Assembly: GCA_021186555.1 (NCBI GenBank)
Contig: JAJKFL010000003.1
Span: 51,497,130 to 51,561,129 of the forward strand
Length of the DNA stretch: 64,000 nt
Source: Reticulitermes speratus
Lineage: Eukaryota; Arthropoda; Insecta; Blattodea; Rhinotermitidae
Direction of reading: 5' to 3'
Made by a program: the position numbers and the translations under genes. The first letter of the stretch is position 1, and each line of letters opens with the position of its first letter. The notes beneath the pieces are model-generated. The model was not told the DNA's origin. It made no database searches and was given only the letters and a program-made list of their open reading frames with translations. Of the stretch, positions 10,741-22,666 are shown in pieces.

Positions 10741-11160
10741 TTAGATAGGTTTTATGCTTCGGAGTGTCAGATAACATGCCCACAAAGGTGACCCAGAAAA
10801 TCCGACCAAGCCTAAAACGAAGTACCGTGTCATCCTCAAGACACGCGGTATATAACAAGAGAAGCGCAAACAGTCACCGGAACGTGCGATGGTGCCTCGT
10901 TCTAACCAAGAAGTCATCCCATGCGGAGCAGATCACGCAAAATAAAGGATATCATAGGAATAAGAGGGGCATAAGGCCAATTATTGCTCTCCTCAGCAAT
11001 TCATAGTGCCTATACATAGTGTCATTAGGCATTGACGATTTCATATTCTGATGAATACACGTGGAATTCTCGTATTCTGTGTAATATTTGCAAGGATATT
11101 CAAGACACCAATAATTTTGAAATGATTACAAATATCGATCTGTTACGATAAAAATACCTG
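10171..11160. other. No gene; ATC microsatellite at 10681-10741
   Basis: A near-perfect run of about 19 ATC units lies at 10681-10741 and creates poly-His and poly-Asp frames on opposite strands. The remainder has no recognisable family. Confidence 0.5.
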
Positions 11161-11162
11161 TA

Positions 11163-11323
11163 CAATGGGTACAGGGACATTCCCGGGGATAAAGCGGTCG
11201 GGGCGTGGCGTTGACAACCCACCCCCATCTAGCGCCGAGGTTAAAGGAAGAGTAGAGTTATACATCTACTCCCCCTCTGAGCCTTCATGGCCTGTTCTTT
11301 GGTGAAATTTACCTTTTAACTTT
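11163..11323 (+). repeat. SINE B, 5'-truncated
   Basis: Begins CAATGGGTACAGGGAC and runs through TAAAGCGGTCGGGGCGTGG, the hairpin GAGTAGAGTTATACATCTAC, and TTTACCTTTTA at the 3' end. The tRNA head is missing. Confidence 0.8.
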
Positions 11324-11762
11324 TATGGCCAAAAATATTTACAGCATGCCAGACTCTCTAAGATCCTCTAAGACCTCTTCGATTCATCAAAAGCTGGGAA
11401 CGTCGGTTCCAATCCTACTTGCATCACAAATATTTTTATGACATTTCAGCTTATTTTTCTTCCTAAAAGAGAAGAAATTCTATTTCTCAGATTAACCTGT
11501 TTTCTCTGCGTATATCCACATTTCAAACTTTGAAGAAATTCACCGATATTCACAAAATTTCTTACGAAATCATGCCTTTGGGGAAAGAAAAACTTCGTAA
11601 TTTTTTCTTCCTACGATCAGTAAAAACAGCATGGTGGACACACAAAACTATTAGGCGAAATCGACAATAACGTCATATACTTAGGTTATAGAAGTAATGG
11701 TTTTTAAGATATATTGGAAGAATAACCACATATATTTATTGTAATATATTATAGATATAAAC

Positions 11763-11934
11763 GAGTGGTGGGCAAACATTTTAACAACGGACCACACTGA
11801 CAAACGTGATTCGGCCGTCATCAACTGTTTTAATAATATAATACTAATATTTTTAATATATTAACATTATGCACTACTAAAGGCTCGACGGGTTACTTAG
11901 GAAAGGATGGAGGGCCACAGGTTGCGCACCACTG
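11763..11934. mobile_element. hAT-like MITE, about 170 bp
   Basis: Left end GAGTGGTGGGCAAAC and right end GTTGCGCACCACTG form imperfect inverted repeats around the hAT-like consensus CAGTGGTGSGCAA. Interior is AT-rich and noncoding. I could not find a convincing 8-bp TSD. Confidence 0.45.
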
Positions 11935-12449
11935 CCCTGAACTGACCACATGTTGGCCGTACGAAAAATGTCTTTAGATTGAAGCTCTTACGACAGAAAC
12001 TGATGCACCATCTGAACAAGCGACATGAAATTTAGCGTGGAGATAAAACTATAAACATATTTATAAATCTGTTATAAATTACAAACATGGCTACGGGGCG
12101 AATTCTTGAGGTTATTACAAATAAATTTAAATCAGAATAAGTCACTAAGGAATTGAAATTTTCGTGACAAAATGAAACAGTAATAATAATAAGAATAAAT
12201 ATCTTGGAATAGAAATCAATGATATGGGAAACTCAGCTTTATGATTTCGGCTCAGAACTGCTTGCTTCTACTATGTACTGGCCTGTGAAAGTAGAAACTT
12301 TGCGGTAAGCCGATTCCCCATATCAGAAACCCTACCTATGATTTTTAAGATGGAAACTTTCAGAATTCAATTCATAAAAAAAATATGTAGGTTAATCTGT
12401 AATAACTAAAAAATAAAATATATTAATAACTTAGTATTTCATTTTCCCC

Positions 12450-12665
12450 TTATTATGTTGTGTTTCGTTATTGAAGGAAAAATAGAGGGAAGGATAGAAG
12501 TGACGGTAAGAAGAGGACTAAGACGTAAGCAGCTACTAGATGACCTTAAGGAAATGAGAGGATATTGGAAATTGAAAGAGGAAGCACTAGATCGCACTCT
12601 GTGGAGAACCCGCTTTGGAAGAGGCTATGGACCTGTCGTAAGACAGACTGCAGAATGAATGAATG
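12450..12665 (+). pseudogene. LINE ORF2 C-terminal fragment
   Basis: An open frame to TGA (about 12656-12658) contains VIEGKIEGRIEV, RRKQLLDDLKE and FGRGYGPVVR. It shares these words with the minus-strand fragment at 51.0-51.4 kb. In full elements this lies downstream of the reverse transcriptase domain. Only about 65 residues remain; the 5' side is truncated near 12450. The stop runs into TGAATGAATG, matching the tetranucleotide tail of the other copy. Clade is unresolved (RTE-like is my best guess). Confidence 0.65.
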
Positions 12666-13380
12666 CTGTGTTTAAATACGAAAATTTTCAGCTCTGCACT
12701 TTACTTGTGTCACTTTAGCACTATATTGTACGATCTTAAGATAAGCGGCAGTGCTAGGAGAATACACTGGCAGCTACACACGATTTACTTCCAAGAATAT
12801 ATAATGGATACATGCAGTAATAAGTTCCTGGCCCTCTTCTCTGACCCCCACCTCTCTCTATCTCCTTTCACCTCCGTGGTAACTGAAATTGTCTGCACAG
12901 CTCATCGGTCATGGAACGAGAAAGTGACCTGGCCAACGTGAGTGCTGTAACTACAGTTACACAGATGTCACGTAAATATGTCCTATAGATACTGTGACTA
13001 CGATGCTCGTGTGTTACGAATCTAAGCCTATTGCTCTATTTCCCTGTAGCCCTTTTCCACCTATATCATCCAGCTCACAGCGCCTGTCCCTAGCGAAGTT
13101 ATCACTACCAACTTTCATGTAAAAAAAAATGTTTCGACCAGGGAAAAAAGAACGTACGAAAGTCTTGTGGAGGGCGAAGCGTACCAGTTCGACGGAGATG
13201 TAAATCGGGGAACCGTGGGATATTCTTCCGTGGCCTCAGTTTAACGCTAAGTCTATGAATGCATCTAGGAGTGCAATCATTACCATACGCCTCTTTATTG
13301 AGTGGTTTGTGTAATAAAATAAATATTTTATCGATTTTACATCTTTGCATACTGATTATACTTGCCTAAATGCTGCTACA
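12666..13380. other. No gene recognised
   Basis: Unique-looking sequence. An 81-codon minus-strand open frame (13105-13350) has no motif and no splice or promoter context that I can support. Confidence 0.4.
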
Positions 13381-13637
13381 GCCGATCCCAGTGACCGCGC
13401 GGTCTAAGTTGTGGGTCTGCGGCCGCTCGCTTGCTTGGATTGTGGTTTCGAATCCCGCCGGGAGGCATGGATGTCTGTCTCTTGTGAGTGTTGTGTGTTG
13501 TCAGGTAGAGGTCTCTGCGACGGGCTGTTCACTCGTCCAGAGGAGTCCTACCGAGTATGGTGTGTCTGAGTGTGATCGTGAAGCCTCCATAATGAGGAGG
13601 CCCTGGCCCACTAGGAGCTGTTACGCCAACGAAAAAA
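13381..13637 (+). mobile_element. SINE A, full length
   Basis: Head GCCGATCCCAGTGACCGCGC with A-box GCGGTCTAAGTTG and B box GGTTTCGAATCCCG, then the standard body and a short A-rich end. No clear TSD. The 169-codon frame running through it is a chance fusion of SINE and flank. Confidence 0.88.
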
Positions 13638-13936
13638 ATTATCTAGCCACTAAATTCCTATCTTTTACGGACATGCTTTCGCGCACATGCTGGGCGTTAC
13701 GCATGGTCCCTCGATCAATTCCAGACAGGACTACTGTTTGTTACAAAATTAACCAGTTATGCGTGTCATGCGTACCCTGTGCCAAGAATTCAGCCAATGT
13801 CATGTCAGGAATCATGCAAACATTAATATTGTTTGAAGGCAGTTTTAACACCATAAATAGCATATTCCGCATCCCCTAGGACTGTGGTTATTTACCTGTG
13901 GAGCTCATCCCTCAAAGGGACCTTATGAGAATTTCT

Positions 13937-14067
13937 AACTCTACCTGACAACACACAACACTCACAAGAGACAGACATAAATGTCCCTGGCGGGATTCGA
14001 ACCCGAAATCGCATTAAGCGAGCGGCCGCAGACCGACGCCTTAAACGCCGCCGCCATTGGGATCGGC
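13937..14067 (-). mobile_element. SINE A head half
   Basis: Minus-strand head and first half only: GCCGATCCCAATGGCGGC, GATTTCGGGTTCGAATCCCG and the TGTCTCTTGTGAGTGTTG body. The 3' half and tail are absent, which is unusual because retroposons usually lose the 5' end. Confidence 0.8.
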
Positions 14068-14355
14068 AAAGCTTCTACATATCGACATAAAATACAGATC
14101 AGTGATCAGCTAAACGCTCCAGCTGCTCTTGTTTTATAGTTTGTTTTCGCCGTGTTTTCCTAGCCTAAGGATTATAATATTTCTTCATAAGCAACTATCA
14201 AAAACTTCTCAGAATTTCATGGAATATCATTTGTACCGTGTTCACAAGAATTGCCACTGACCCCTTTCCTTAGCCAAATTAATCCAATCGACATCCAAGT
14301 TACCTAAATTCACCTCAGAAATTCAAGACCTTTTGAAGGAATCATCAGTGTCCTT

Positions 14356-14620
14356 TCCTTTCTTTCTTTTTTTTTACTGGCTCGACAGCCCCTTGGGGGC
14401 CTAGGCCGCCTCATTGTTCGAGACTTCATGATCACACTTTAGACACACCACACTCGGTAGGACTCCTCTGGACGAGTGACCAGCCCGTCGCAGAGACCTG
14501 ACAACACACAACACTCACAAGAGACAGACATCCATGCTCCAGGCGGGATTCGAAACAGCAATCCCAGCAAGCGAGCGGCCGTAGACCGACGCCTTAGACC
14601 GCGCGGCCACTGGGATCGGC
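14356..14620 (-). mobile_element. SINE A, full length, 13-bp TSD
   Basis: Minus-strand copy with poly-A tail (T run near 14369). Perfect TSD CATCAGTGTCCTT at 14343-14355 and 14621-14633. A short deletion removes part of the GAGACCTCTACCTGAC region. Confidence 0.92.
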
Positions 14621-14633
14621 CATCAGTGTCCTT

Positions 14634-16500
14634 ACTGTAACTAAACTCCTTTGTTTTTTGAATACGTTTTCAAAAATGCAGTACAGAAAGTAAATCTTTC
14701 TTAACTGGACTCGATCAACAATGACCACTATTTCAGGGCAGCGAATACCCCACAGAGAGCACCACTTATTAAATTAAGAGTTACAAGCCTCTTGCTTCAG
14801 CAGAGTAGGATTTCAAACGCTGAGCAGTTTTACCCTTTGAAAGCTCGCTTGCTCATACTAACCTAATTTCTGTTCTATTTGCCTCTTTGCTTTCAGAAAA
14901 CAGACGCAGTTACGAATAGAGGCAGCGCTCACACATTCGCATCCTGTGACAACATCGACCAAGAAGTTCTGCCATCGTCATCTCTGTGTCCACAGCGTCT
15001 TTCCCTTCATAGCTACGAGGATCATAATTTGTTATTCAAATATTAATCTAGGAGATTATTTTAATTAACGTACACTCTCATCATATTAAAACGCACATAC
15101 ACAGTGTGTTGGTATAGTCAGCCTCGTGACAAAATTTTGTTAAAGAATAAGAAAGCTGACATTAAAACAATGCTGAATCGTAACTTTACGGATATTTTTT
15201 TAAAGTCACAGTCCATAAGGTAACACGTAAATGAAGTATCATTAGCTTTTTTTTGAAAAATTAACTGAATATGCTGTGATTGTTCTGATTGAAATGGAAC
15301 GCAACGACGAGAAAATTTTTAAAACTACCCTCTTCTCGAATATAACACCGTGTCTTTTTGTAGAAAAGTTACCGACGTTTCGGGTAAATATAATCCTTCC
15401 ATCTTATGGCATGAAGAAGGCAGCATTTTTCACAGTGACTGCTGAGAGAACCCCAAATTTCTTTAACTGATTATAAGGATTTAAACTGCAGAAAATTTAA
15501 CAGATTTTGTGAAGAAGGGTAGGCCTACAAATTAAAAATCTGATGGTCGCTCAGGTTGTCATAAAATTCCTTACCATATCTAAGATTTCGAAATTTTATT
15601 AACGTGTTCACAAGACACTGCCACACCTCCCCACTCCAACCCATTGCTTTCCAGTTAACAATCCTATATTTGTTTATCTAAGTCCCACCAAAATTCGAAT
15701 TGAGCTCTTCCAATTGCACATCTGAAACTGCACCACCGTAATCAGTAAAGAGATATTAACGATACTGTCATAATTTGTAAAATAAACTCTACATAGACGT
15801 TTGTACTACAGTACTGAGCATGAGGAAGACAAGGCGGGCAATATAGGCATTAAGGCGACAACACCAACCATTTTGTTTACGAAGATGGCTGTGTTGGGCC
15901 AGCAAGGGCTGTCGACGTCTGTTTCACCGAAGGGGAACGGCGAAGCTTACGTCTTATTCTACCAGCAATCATGAGATTGAATCGCTCGTAATGGAAATAA
16001 GGTCTGCTAGAAGCTAGAGGAGTTTCAGTTGCAATTTGTTTGTCTTTAAGGTGAACTTTTGACCCCAGTCTTCTCTTCTGCTCTCTATATATCTGTAACA
16101 GCCGACTTGTCAACCTGTTCTCCCCGTGACAGTGATTTATATACGGCGGTTAGGGAGTACAACTAACATCCCACAGCTCGCTAGGGAGATGAAACTGTGG
16201 TAGTTTTCTAGGGGGGGGGGGGCGGGGGGGGGAAGGGTGGAGAATGCGTGCATGGAACCACTGGCGTTTGATACTGCACATACAAGTATGTTCTCCGCTG
16301 TCTTATGTTAAGGGGGAGTCACGCAAATTTAAGACACAATTTTGGTTTCCAAGAGCAAACGAAAGATAAAATTATACACTGCATTTTAATATACTGCGAT
16401 ATCTAGGGGCCGGAAAGCTGAGGGGTTGGGTTACGATTTGTAGCAGGATAAAGAGATTTTTGTCGTCTCTAAAGCGTCCATATTATGGGGCCCATGTAGC
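14634..16500. other. No gene recognised
   Basis: About 1.9 kb of unique-looking sequence with short open frames only. A G-rich tract sits at about 16211-16234. No tRNA head, inverted repeat or LINE motif noted. Confidence 0.4.
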
Positions 16501-16504
16501 CTTT

Positions 16505-17703
16505 GGTCCAGTAGTATATTTTCTATGGCGCAACAGCCTAACTCGGATCTAGGTCGCTTCATTGTTGAGGTTTCTAGATCACACACAATTAGATACACAC
16601 ACACCCGGTAGGATGCCTTTGAACGAGTGATCAGATCGTCGCAGAGGCCGCTACCTACACAACAAACACAGACGAATACCCATGCTATCAGCTGCAATCT
16701 AAACCGCGACCTACACAACACAACAAACACAGACGAATATCCATGCCATCAGCTGCGATCTAAACCGCGACCTACACAACACAACAAACACAGACGAATA
16801 TCCATGCCATCAGCTGCAATCTAAACCGCGACCTACACAACACAACAAACACAGACGAATATCCATGCCATCAGCTGCGATCTAAACCGCGACCTACACA
16901 ACACACAACAAACACAGACGAATATCCATGCCATCAGCTGCGATCTAAACCGCGACCTACACAACACACAACAAACACAGACGAATACCCATGCCATCAG
17001 CTGTCATCTAAACCGCGACCTACACAACACAACAAACACAGACGAATATCCATGCCATCAGCTGCGATCTAAACCGCGACCTACACAACACACAACAAAC
17101 ACAGACGAATATCCATGCCATCAGCTGCGATCTAAACCGCGACCTACACAACACAACAAACACAGACGAATATCCATGCCATCAGCTGCGATCTAAACCG
17201 CGACCTACACAACACACAACAAACACAGACGAATATCCATGCCATCAGCTGCGATCTAAACCGCGACCTACACAACACACAACAAACACAGACGAATATC
17301 CATGCCATCAGCTGCGATCTAAACCGCGACCTACACAACACACAACAAACACAGACGAATACCCATGCCATCAGCTGTCATCTAAACCGCGACCTACACA
17401 ACACACAACAAACACAGACGAATACCCATGCCATCAGCTGTCATCTAAACCGCGACCTACACAACACACAACAAACACAGACGAATACCCATGCCATCAG
17501 CTGTCATCTAAACCGCGACCTACACAACACACAACAAACACAGACGAATACCCATGCCACCAGCTGCAATCCAAACCGCGACCTACACAACACACAACAA
17601 ACACAGACGAACACCCATGCCATCAGCTGCAATCTAATTCGCTACTCCAGCTATCAAGCAGTTTCAGACCTACACATTAAAAGACACGGCCACCGGTATC
17701 GGC
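16505..17703 (-). mobile_element. SINE A variant expanded by an internal minisatellite
   Basis: The left part (16505-16675, minus-strand 3' end) matches the SINE A variant at 22.4 kb: CTATGGCGCAACAGCC, GATCACACACAATTAGA and AGTGATCAGATCGTCGCAGAGG. The right part (about 17665-17703) is the SINE 5' end, GACACGGCCACCGGTATCGGC. Between them SINE sequence has been replaced by about 15 tandem units. The flanking SINE halves are in the expected order, so the array grew inside one SINE. Confidence 0.8.
16655..17640. repeat. 61/63-bp minisatellite inside a SINE
   Basis: About 15 units containing CAGCTGCGATCTAAACCGCG, then ACCTACACAACACA and AACAAACACAGACGAATATC. Unit length alternates between 61 and 63 bp through loss or gain of one CA. 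The ACACAACA...CAGACGAAYAYCCATGC half is SINE A sequence (compare AGACGAACATCCATGC at 22.57 kb). Confidence 0.92.
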
Positions 17704-17704
17704 T

Positions 17705-17845
17705 CCAATGTGTACAGTGGGCCCGTTTCAAAAAGGTGAAGTGGCTCGGGCATAAGGTTAATTCCTCGCACTCATCAAGTGTCGGTGCCAAGATTACGTG
17801 GAGCTATAACCCCACTTCTCATACGTCTTCATGACGTTGTCCATA
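17705..17845 (+). repeat. SINE body remnant, group K
   Basis: Has GGTGAAGTGGCTCGGGCATAAGG and the shared hairpin region GTGGAGCTATAACCCCAC followed by CGTCTTCATGACG, as in the group K copy at 51.4-51.8 kb. No tRNA head visible. Confidence 0.45.
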
Positions 17846-17952
17846 ATAAATAAAGAATAGTGACAAATTAACCTTTTATATTTATCATAAAATTTTCGTG
17901 TTGGGTTATTGTAAATTAAAATTAATCAAATATTACAAACACAACGTAACTT

Positions 17953-18238
17953 AATTAATTTTATTTCTATCCAACAAATGCATTACACTTTCTTTCAGTG
18001 ATTTCTTGCCCTACATATGTTTCGGCACACCTTGTGCCATCATCAGGGGGGTCGTCGAGAGTTCACAATCTTCTACACACCCAATTGCTTTTCACTCTTT
18101 CGCAGTGCATAATTATTGTAAGACACCAGCACTAAATATTGCATGAAACATATGCAGCAGCAAGACATCACTGAAACAAAATGTATTGCATTTGTTGGAT
18201 TGAAATAAAATTAATTATAAAAATTGAACGGTATATAC
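17953..18238. mobile_element. Penelope-like foldback terminus, copy 2
   Basis: Arms pair at their outer ends: AATTAATTTTATTTCTATCC (about 17955) with the reverse of GGATTGAAATAAAATTAATT (about 18197). A tail of about 22 nt follows on the right. A 24-bp direct repeat with one mismatch flanks the element (17929-17952 and 18239-18262), read as a long TSD. The left arm has an intact ribozyme motif; in the right arm only GAAACATATG remains. The box GTAATGCATTTGTTGG is present at about 17971-17985 on the minus strand. Confidence 0.7.
18009..18049 (-). ncRNA. Hammerhead-like ribozyme motif, core intact
   Basis: CCC, CTGATGA, extra T, helix II GGCACA/TGTGCC with a 3-nt loop, GAAAC, linker ATATGTA, GGG. 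Six perfect base pairs in helix II make this one of the best-formed copies. Confidence 0.65.
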
Positions 18239-18561
18239 AATATTACAAACACAAAGTAACTTGTCACTTAGCACCACTCCCCTGGCATTTCGGTGGACAG
18301 TTTGACAGAAGCCACGACAAACTATTCAAAATGACTTATCAGAAAAAAGATCGAATAGGGAACATCCAAAACAAACATCTAAAGCTATGATATTCTACTC
18401 AGTCCATTGGCTAGATTAGTAATGTAATGACGTCAGACTGTTAATTTTACATTTCAAACTACACTGATCAAGGAACAGGGGATAAAAGTGATAGTCAAAT
18501 CACGTAAGTGGTTGGACATTACAAAAATTCGTGATAAATGGCACTGTGCTTGTTGGTATCA

Positions 18562-19074
18562 AAGGTAAAAGGTAAAGGTACAGTTCCCCCTAAAACAGGC
18601 CACGAAGGCCCAGAGGGGGAGTAGAGGTATAGCTCTACTCTTTCTTTAACCCTGGCGCTAGATGAGGGTGGGTGGTCAACTCCACGCCCCGGCCGCTTTA
18701 CCACCGGGAAAGAGACCCAGTACCCATTGTACAGGAGGCTGGGTGGGCCCCAGGGCCGGTCTGGACGGCTGCGAAAAATCTCGCCCCCACCAGGATTTTT
18801 TTTTTGCCTGTCCGGGGTTTTTTCCCTTTGATCCATTTTTGTACTTTTTAAATCCTTTCGTCCTTCATGTCACTTTACGTTCCATACTACCGTCCTTATA
18901 CAACAAACACAACACAAACATCCATGCCCCCGGTGGGATTCGAACCCACGATCCTAGTGAGCGAGCGGTCGCAGACCCACGTCTTAGATCGCGCGGCCAC
19001 TGGGATCGGCCGATTCGATCCCCGGACCGTCCAGCCCGTAGCGAGTCGCTATACCGACTGAGCTATCGCGGCCC
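18562..19074 (-). mobile_element. Composite SINE B/A with two tRNA heads, copy 1
   Basis: Minus strand reads a SINE B head (GGGCCGCGATAGCTCAGTCG, tRNA-Lys-like A box), then a complete SINE A-type unit with its own tRNA-Leu-like head and A tail (18796-19010), then the SINE B body and ACCTTT tail. Outer TSD GGTATCA (18555-18561 and 19075-19081), extendable with one mismatch. The same arrangement recurs at 32.9-33.4 kb with different flanks, so the composite appears to move as one unit. Confidence 0.85.
18796..19010 (-). mobile_element. SINE A-type unit inside composite SINE
   Basis: Head and B box as in SINE A, but a different body: after CATGGATGTTTGTGTTG it reads toward CGGTAGTATGGAACG, TGATCC-mirrored ATGGATCAAAGGG, and a 10-A tail. 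Duplicated host sequence at its edges is only 3-4 bp (GATT/ATT), far shorter than the 12-15 bp usual for SINE A. Confidence 0.8.
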
Positions 19075-19081
19075 GGTATCA

Positions 19082-20140
19082 TACGTATGTGTCTTACCTC
19101 TGTCAAGAAAAATGACACACTTTTGCAACTCGACGGTGTGACTTTCATGCTGCCAGTTACAAATGCTGCTGTATTAAAGGAGGAAAGAATATAAAGATGT
19201 ATAAATACGAGAAGGTTATTGTGTTCCAGGAGGTAACACCGTATAATTTTGTCGATATATATATATAAATATATCAACGTTTCCGAAAACCTTGCTGCGT
19301 CCTTGTTCAGGGACAAAATAAGCTGCGTAGGAAAAAATGCCCATACACGTAAGTATGAAGACGTATAGGGGCAGTTAAGGAAACAAAGCGAGAGACGGAT
19401 CTACTAGAGGGCGTCCTGTCAATAAGAAAGAAACTGTCAGAAACGAGGACAGGAGATTAACATTTGGTGCCTCTCTACCACACTATAAGGGGTCACCTTC
19501 CAGAGGAAAGCAATCTTCAATTTCGCCTTCGTGGAAACCTCAAATTTGACACACATGAAATAAGTTTGCTTCTTCTTTTTTTTCAGAAATTACAGTTGAA
19601 ATCAATGATCGGATTTTTGTTTTCAATTCAGAAGTCATTTTAAATAGACAGGATATCGAAATATGTTTATGGATAAGAAATACATGTGCAGTTAAAGGAA
19701 CTGAATTTACGTCACCTTACTAATACATCACAAGAAATGTTGAACACTGTAACTGTCTACCAACACACACATCGCCTCGTTATCGAATATCAAACATCTG
19801 GCAACACATATTCCGCACTGCTAATTGAACTTACGTGTAAATGGAATAAGCAAGTCACCAACTTTAAAATCCTCTCTTGACTTAGAAAACCGACACATAC
19901 GTCTAAGGCATAACGCGAGCTAGTTAAACAGTTATATATAGCATGTTACTAGGAGGCATTGAAGTGAACTTCACGGCCGGTTTAAGAATTACAATAAGGG
20001 ATTTGAGATGTAAATCAAATGTCATTTGCATTAAATCATTTCCTCCGTAAATGATATGCACTTCCTCCCTTCACATTTACACTGTGCAGACTGTACTGTA
20101 AGCACGCACTAGTTCATGTGTTTCAAACTACCTCCACTAA
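19082..20140. other. No gene recognised
   Basis: Unique-looking sequence with a short TATATA tract near 19254-19270. Open frames up to 64 codons lack motifs. Confidence 0.4.
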
Positions 20141-20146
20141 TTCTAA

Positions 20147-20310
20147 CAGGGGTCACAAATCCCGGACGCCAACTCGCCGCGACAACTAACTTTTGCATGG
20201 TGGGGCCTAAAATTTGTGGCTCCTCACTATGTAAATTGATTTTACCTTTATGGCGCCAAGAATTGTAAGGCGACTATTAGATTTTTGGAAAATATGTGCA
20301 TTATAGCTAC
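20147..20310. mobile_element. hAT-like MITE, degraded
   Basis: Left end CAGGGGTCACAAATCCCGGA and interior GGTGGGGCCTAAAATTTGTG, ATGGCGCCAAGAATT match the better-preserved element at 49.43-49.59 kb. The right terminus has decayed to AAAATATGTGCA. Confidence 0.5.
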
Positions 20311-20343
20311 TTTGGCTCCACTAATTCTGTTCTTTCATTACAT

Positions 20344-20605
20344 ATTTTTCTTCTACGGCTCGACAGCCCCTTGGGGGCCTAGGCCTCGTCATTTTACGAC
20401 GCTTCACGATCACACTGATAGACACACCACACTCGGTAGGACTCCTCTGGACGAGTGATCAGCCCGACGCAGAGACCTCTACCTGACAACACACAACACT
20501 CACAACAGACAGACATCCATGCCCTAGGCGGGATTCGAACCCACAATCCCAGTAAGCGAGCGGCCGCAGACCCACGCCTTAGACCGCACGGCCACTGCGA
20601 TCGGC
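20344..20605 (-). mobile_element. SINE A, full length, 12-bp TSD
   Basis: Minus-strand copy starting GCCGATCGCAGTGGCC. TSD CTTTCATTACAT at 20332-20343 and 20606-20617. The poly-A tail is short. Confidence 0.92.
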
Positions 20606-20889
20606 CTTTCATTACATGTAGTTCTGAATATTCCTATTGGATTTATATCAGCATATAGGGCAAAGTAAATATTAAAGACTTAACTTACTTATATAAATAT
20701 ATATTCATAATATTATTCATAATACATTTACCCGACCAAAGGACGTTTCATATGTGCTGCTGATGAAAATTTGTTGAAAATGTCCATTGCACTCAAAGAC
20801 TGCCCATCAGAAATAGAGTACGGAATTTAAGATGGATGTGTGGCAATTAAAGTTGGTTTGAGAACTGAGCATCATAATCCTAATCATCA

Positions 20890-21325
20890 TCATCTTCATG
20901 TAACTATCATAATAATAATAATAATCATCATCATGTAGCTATCATCATCATCATCATCATCATCATGTAGCTATTATCATCATCATACGCCGAAATGAAG
21001 AGACTGGCACAAGACAGACATCTATGGTTGCAGCGACAAAGCTTAGCCTTTAGAGAATGATGATGATCATCATCATCATCATCACCATCACCATGTAGCT
21101 ATCATCACCATCATCATGTAGCTATCATCATCACCATCATCATGTAGATATCATCACCATCATCATGTAGCTATCATCATCATCATGTAGCTATCATCAT
21201 CACTATAACCATGTAGCTATCATCACCATCACCATGTAGCTATCATCATCACCATCACCATGTAGCTATCATCATAATCACCATCACCATGTAGCTATAA
21301 TCACCATCGCCATGTAGCTATCATG
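20890..21325. repeat. ATC-rich compound repeat with GTAGCTAT phrase
   Basis: Irregular tandem array of CATGTAGCTATCATCATCAC units, 18-30 bp long by variable numbers of ATC or ACC triplets, interrupted at 20980-21060 by unique sequence. Confidence 0.85.
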
Positions 21326-21603
21326 CAGTTGGCCACCTGTTGACCCGTTCCAGTCTCACACATCCAGAAGTCTCTTCAGCGGTCTTCTCCGGTTCCTTCT
21401 GCATTTTGCTGTGCAGTTCTTCATTACCCAGTGCAATCCGTTACGAGCCATTCTATTTACATGTATACAGTTTCTCTTGTAGTCCTGTATTTTGTCCAAA
21501 ACTACGGTTATATTTATTTCCTTTGCAGTCTCTGTATTTGTTTTATGATCTGTCCAAATGTATCCTGCTGTTCTTCTCATATATTTTATCTCTGCTGCTG
21601 CTA

Positions 21604-21649
21604 GAAGAAGAAGAAGAAAAAGAAGAAGAAGAAGAAGAAAAAGAGAACT
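21604..21649. repeat. GAA microsatellite
   Basis: About 15 GAA units with a few GAAAAA interruptions, flanked on the left by a short CTG run. Confidence 0.9.
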
Positions 21650-21739
21650 GAACATTAATCATATAATTTAAAGAAAAATATAAAGACTCTAGTAGTACGA
21701 ACGAAAACATAGAGGACTCTAGGCAGGCGTCTAACACAC

Positions 21740-22395
21740 ATGCGTCAGACTCAGTAATTCAAATTATTTATTTAGACGTGCCCAGGAAAATGCCCGTGTT
21801 TTTATGTACCATAACATTTCGGTTTAAAATCTTAAAGGTCTTTCTAATTATTTAGCCCTGCAATGATGCTGGGATTTAATTACAACTGCTGCCCAGAAGT
21901 GAAGGGAATATGAATTTATTGTACCCTTAAATACATTCACGCCGTACAGTGCACCGAGGCTGGCATTAAAGACTTAAGAGGTTTTCTTCGAGACAACCCC
22001 AGAAAACCACTCAGAGTCCCTTACGAAACTTAAATGGTTTTACTAAGCTTACAAATTACACCTTAACATAATAATAATAGTGACATTATTAATGACTCCA
22101 TAGATCAGTGCCCTCTTCGACGACAGCCAATAAACAAGCAAGTTGAAAACCTCTACATTACTGACGGCAGTACAATGTTCATTACCGCATTCACAACAGC
22201 CCACCTCCACTCCTCACATGTGCCACAGTCCTCACAAATTTATCCTACTTCATTTCATTACCACAGTAATAATTCATAAGCATTGATAATATAGAATTGA
22301 TAATTGTGTAATTACATCAGTTATAATAATTATGAAAAAGATGCAGAAATTGATGATGAAAAGGACAAATGAAAAGAATAATATGATAATAATAA
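21740..22395. other. No gene recognised
   Basis: AT-rich unique-looking sequence with scattered ATA triplets near 22070 and 22380-22400. Confidence 0.4.
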
Positions 22396-22404
22396 AATAA
22401 TAAT

Positions 22405-22666
22405 TTATTTTTCTGTAACTCAACAGACCAGATCCTGCTTAGGCAGACTCGTTGTTGGAGTTTCTAGATCACACAAAATTAGACAAACACATCCGGTAGG
22501 ACTCCTCTGCATGAGTGATCAGCTCGTCGCAAAGGCTACTACCTACACAACACAAAACAAACACAAGAGACGAACATCCATGCACACAGCGACTTTCGAA
22601 CCCGCAATCCCAGGAATCATGCAGCTGTAGACCTACGCCCTAGACCGCACCGCCACCAGGATCAAC
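22405..22666 (-). mobile_element. SINE A variant, diverged
   Basis: Same variant as the copy at 16.5 kb: GATCACACAAAATTAGAC, AGCTCGTCGCAAAGGC, GACGAACATCCATGC, and head GATCCTGGTGGCGGTGCGGT on the minus strand. ATA-rich repeats on both sides suggest insertion into a microsatellite. Confidence 0.8.

Noticed and set aside
10613-10858. Poly-Asp / poly-His open frames
   Set aside because: They are readings of an ATC microsatellite.
13370-13879. 169-codon open frame
   Set aside because: Its first half is SINE A and the second half has no recognisable motif; typical chance fusion.
16655-17640. CRISPR-like or protein repeat array
   Set aside because: Repeats are contiguous, derive partly from a SINE, and the peptide frames are broken by 61/63-bp length changes.
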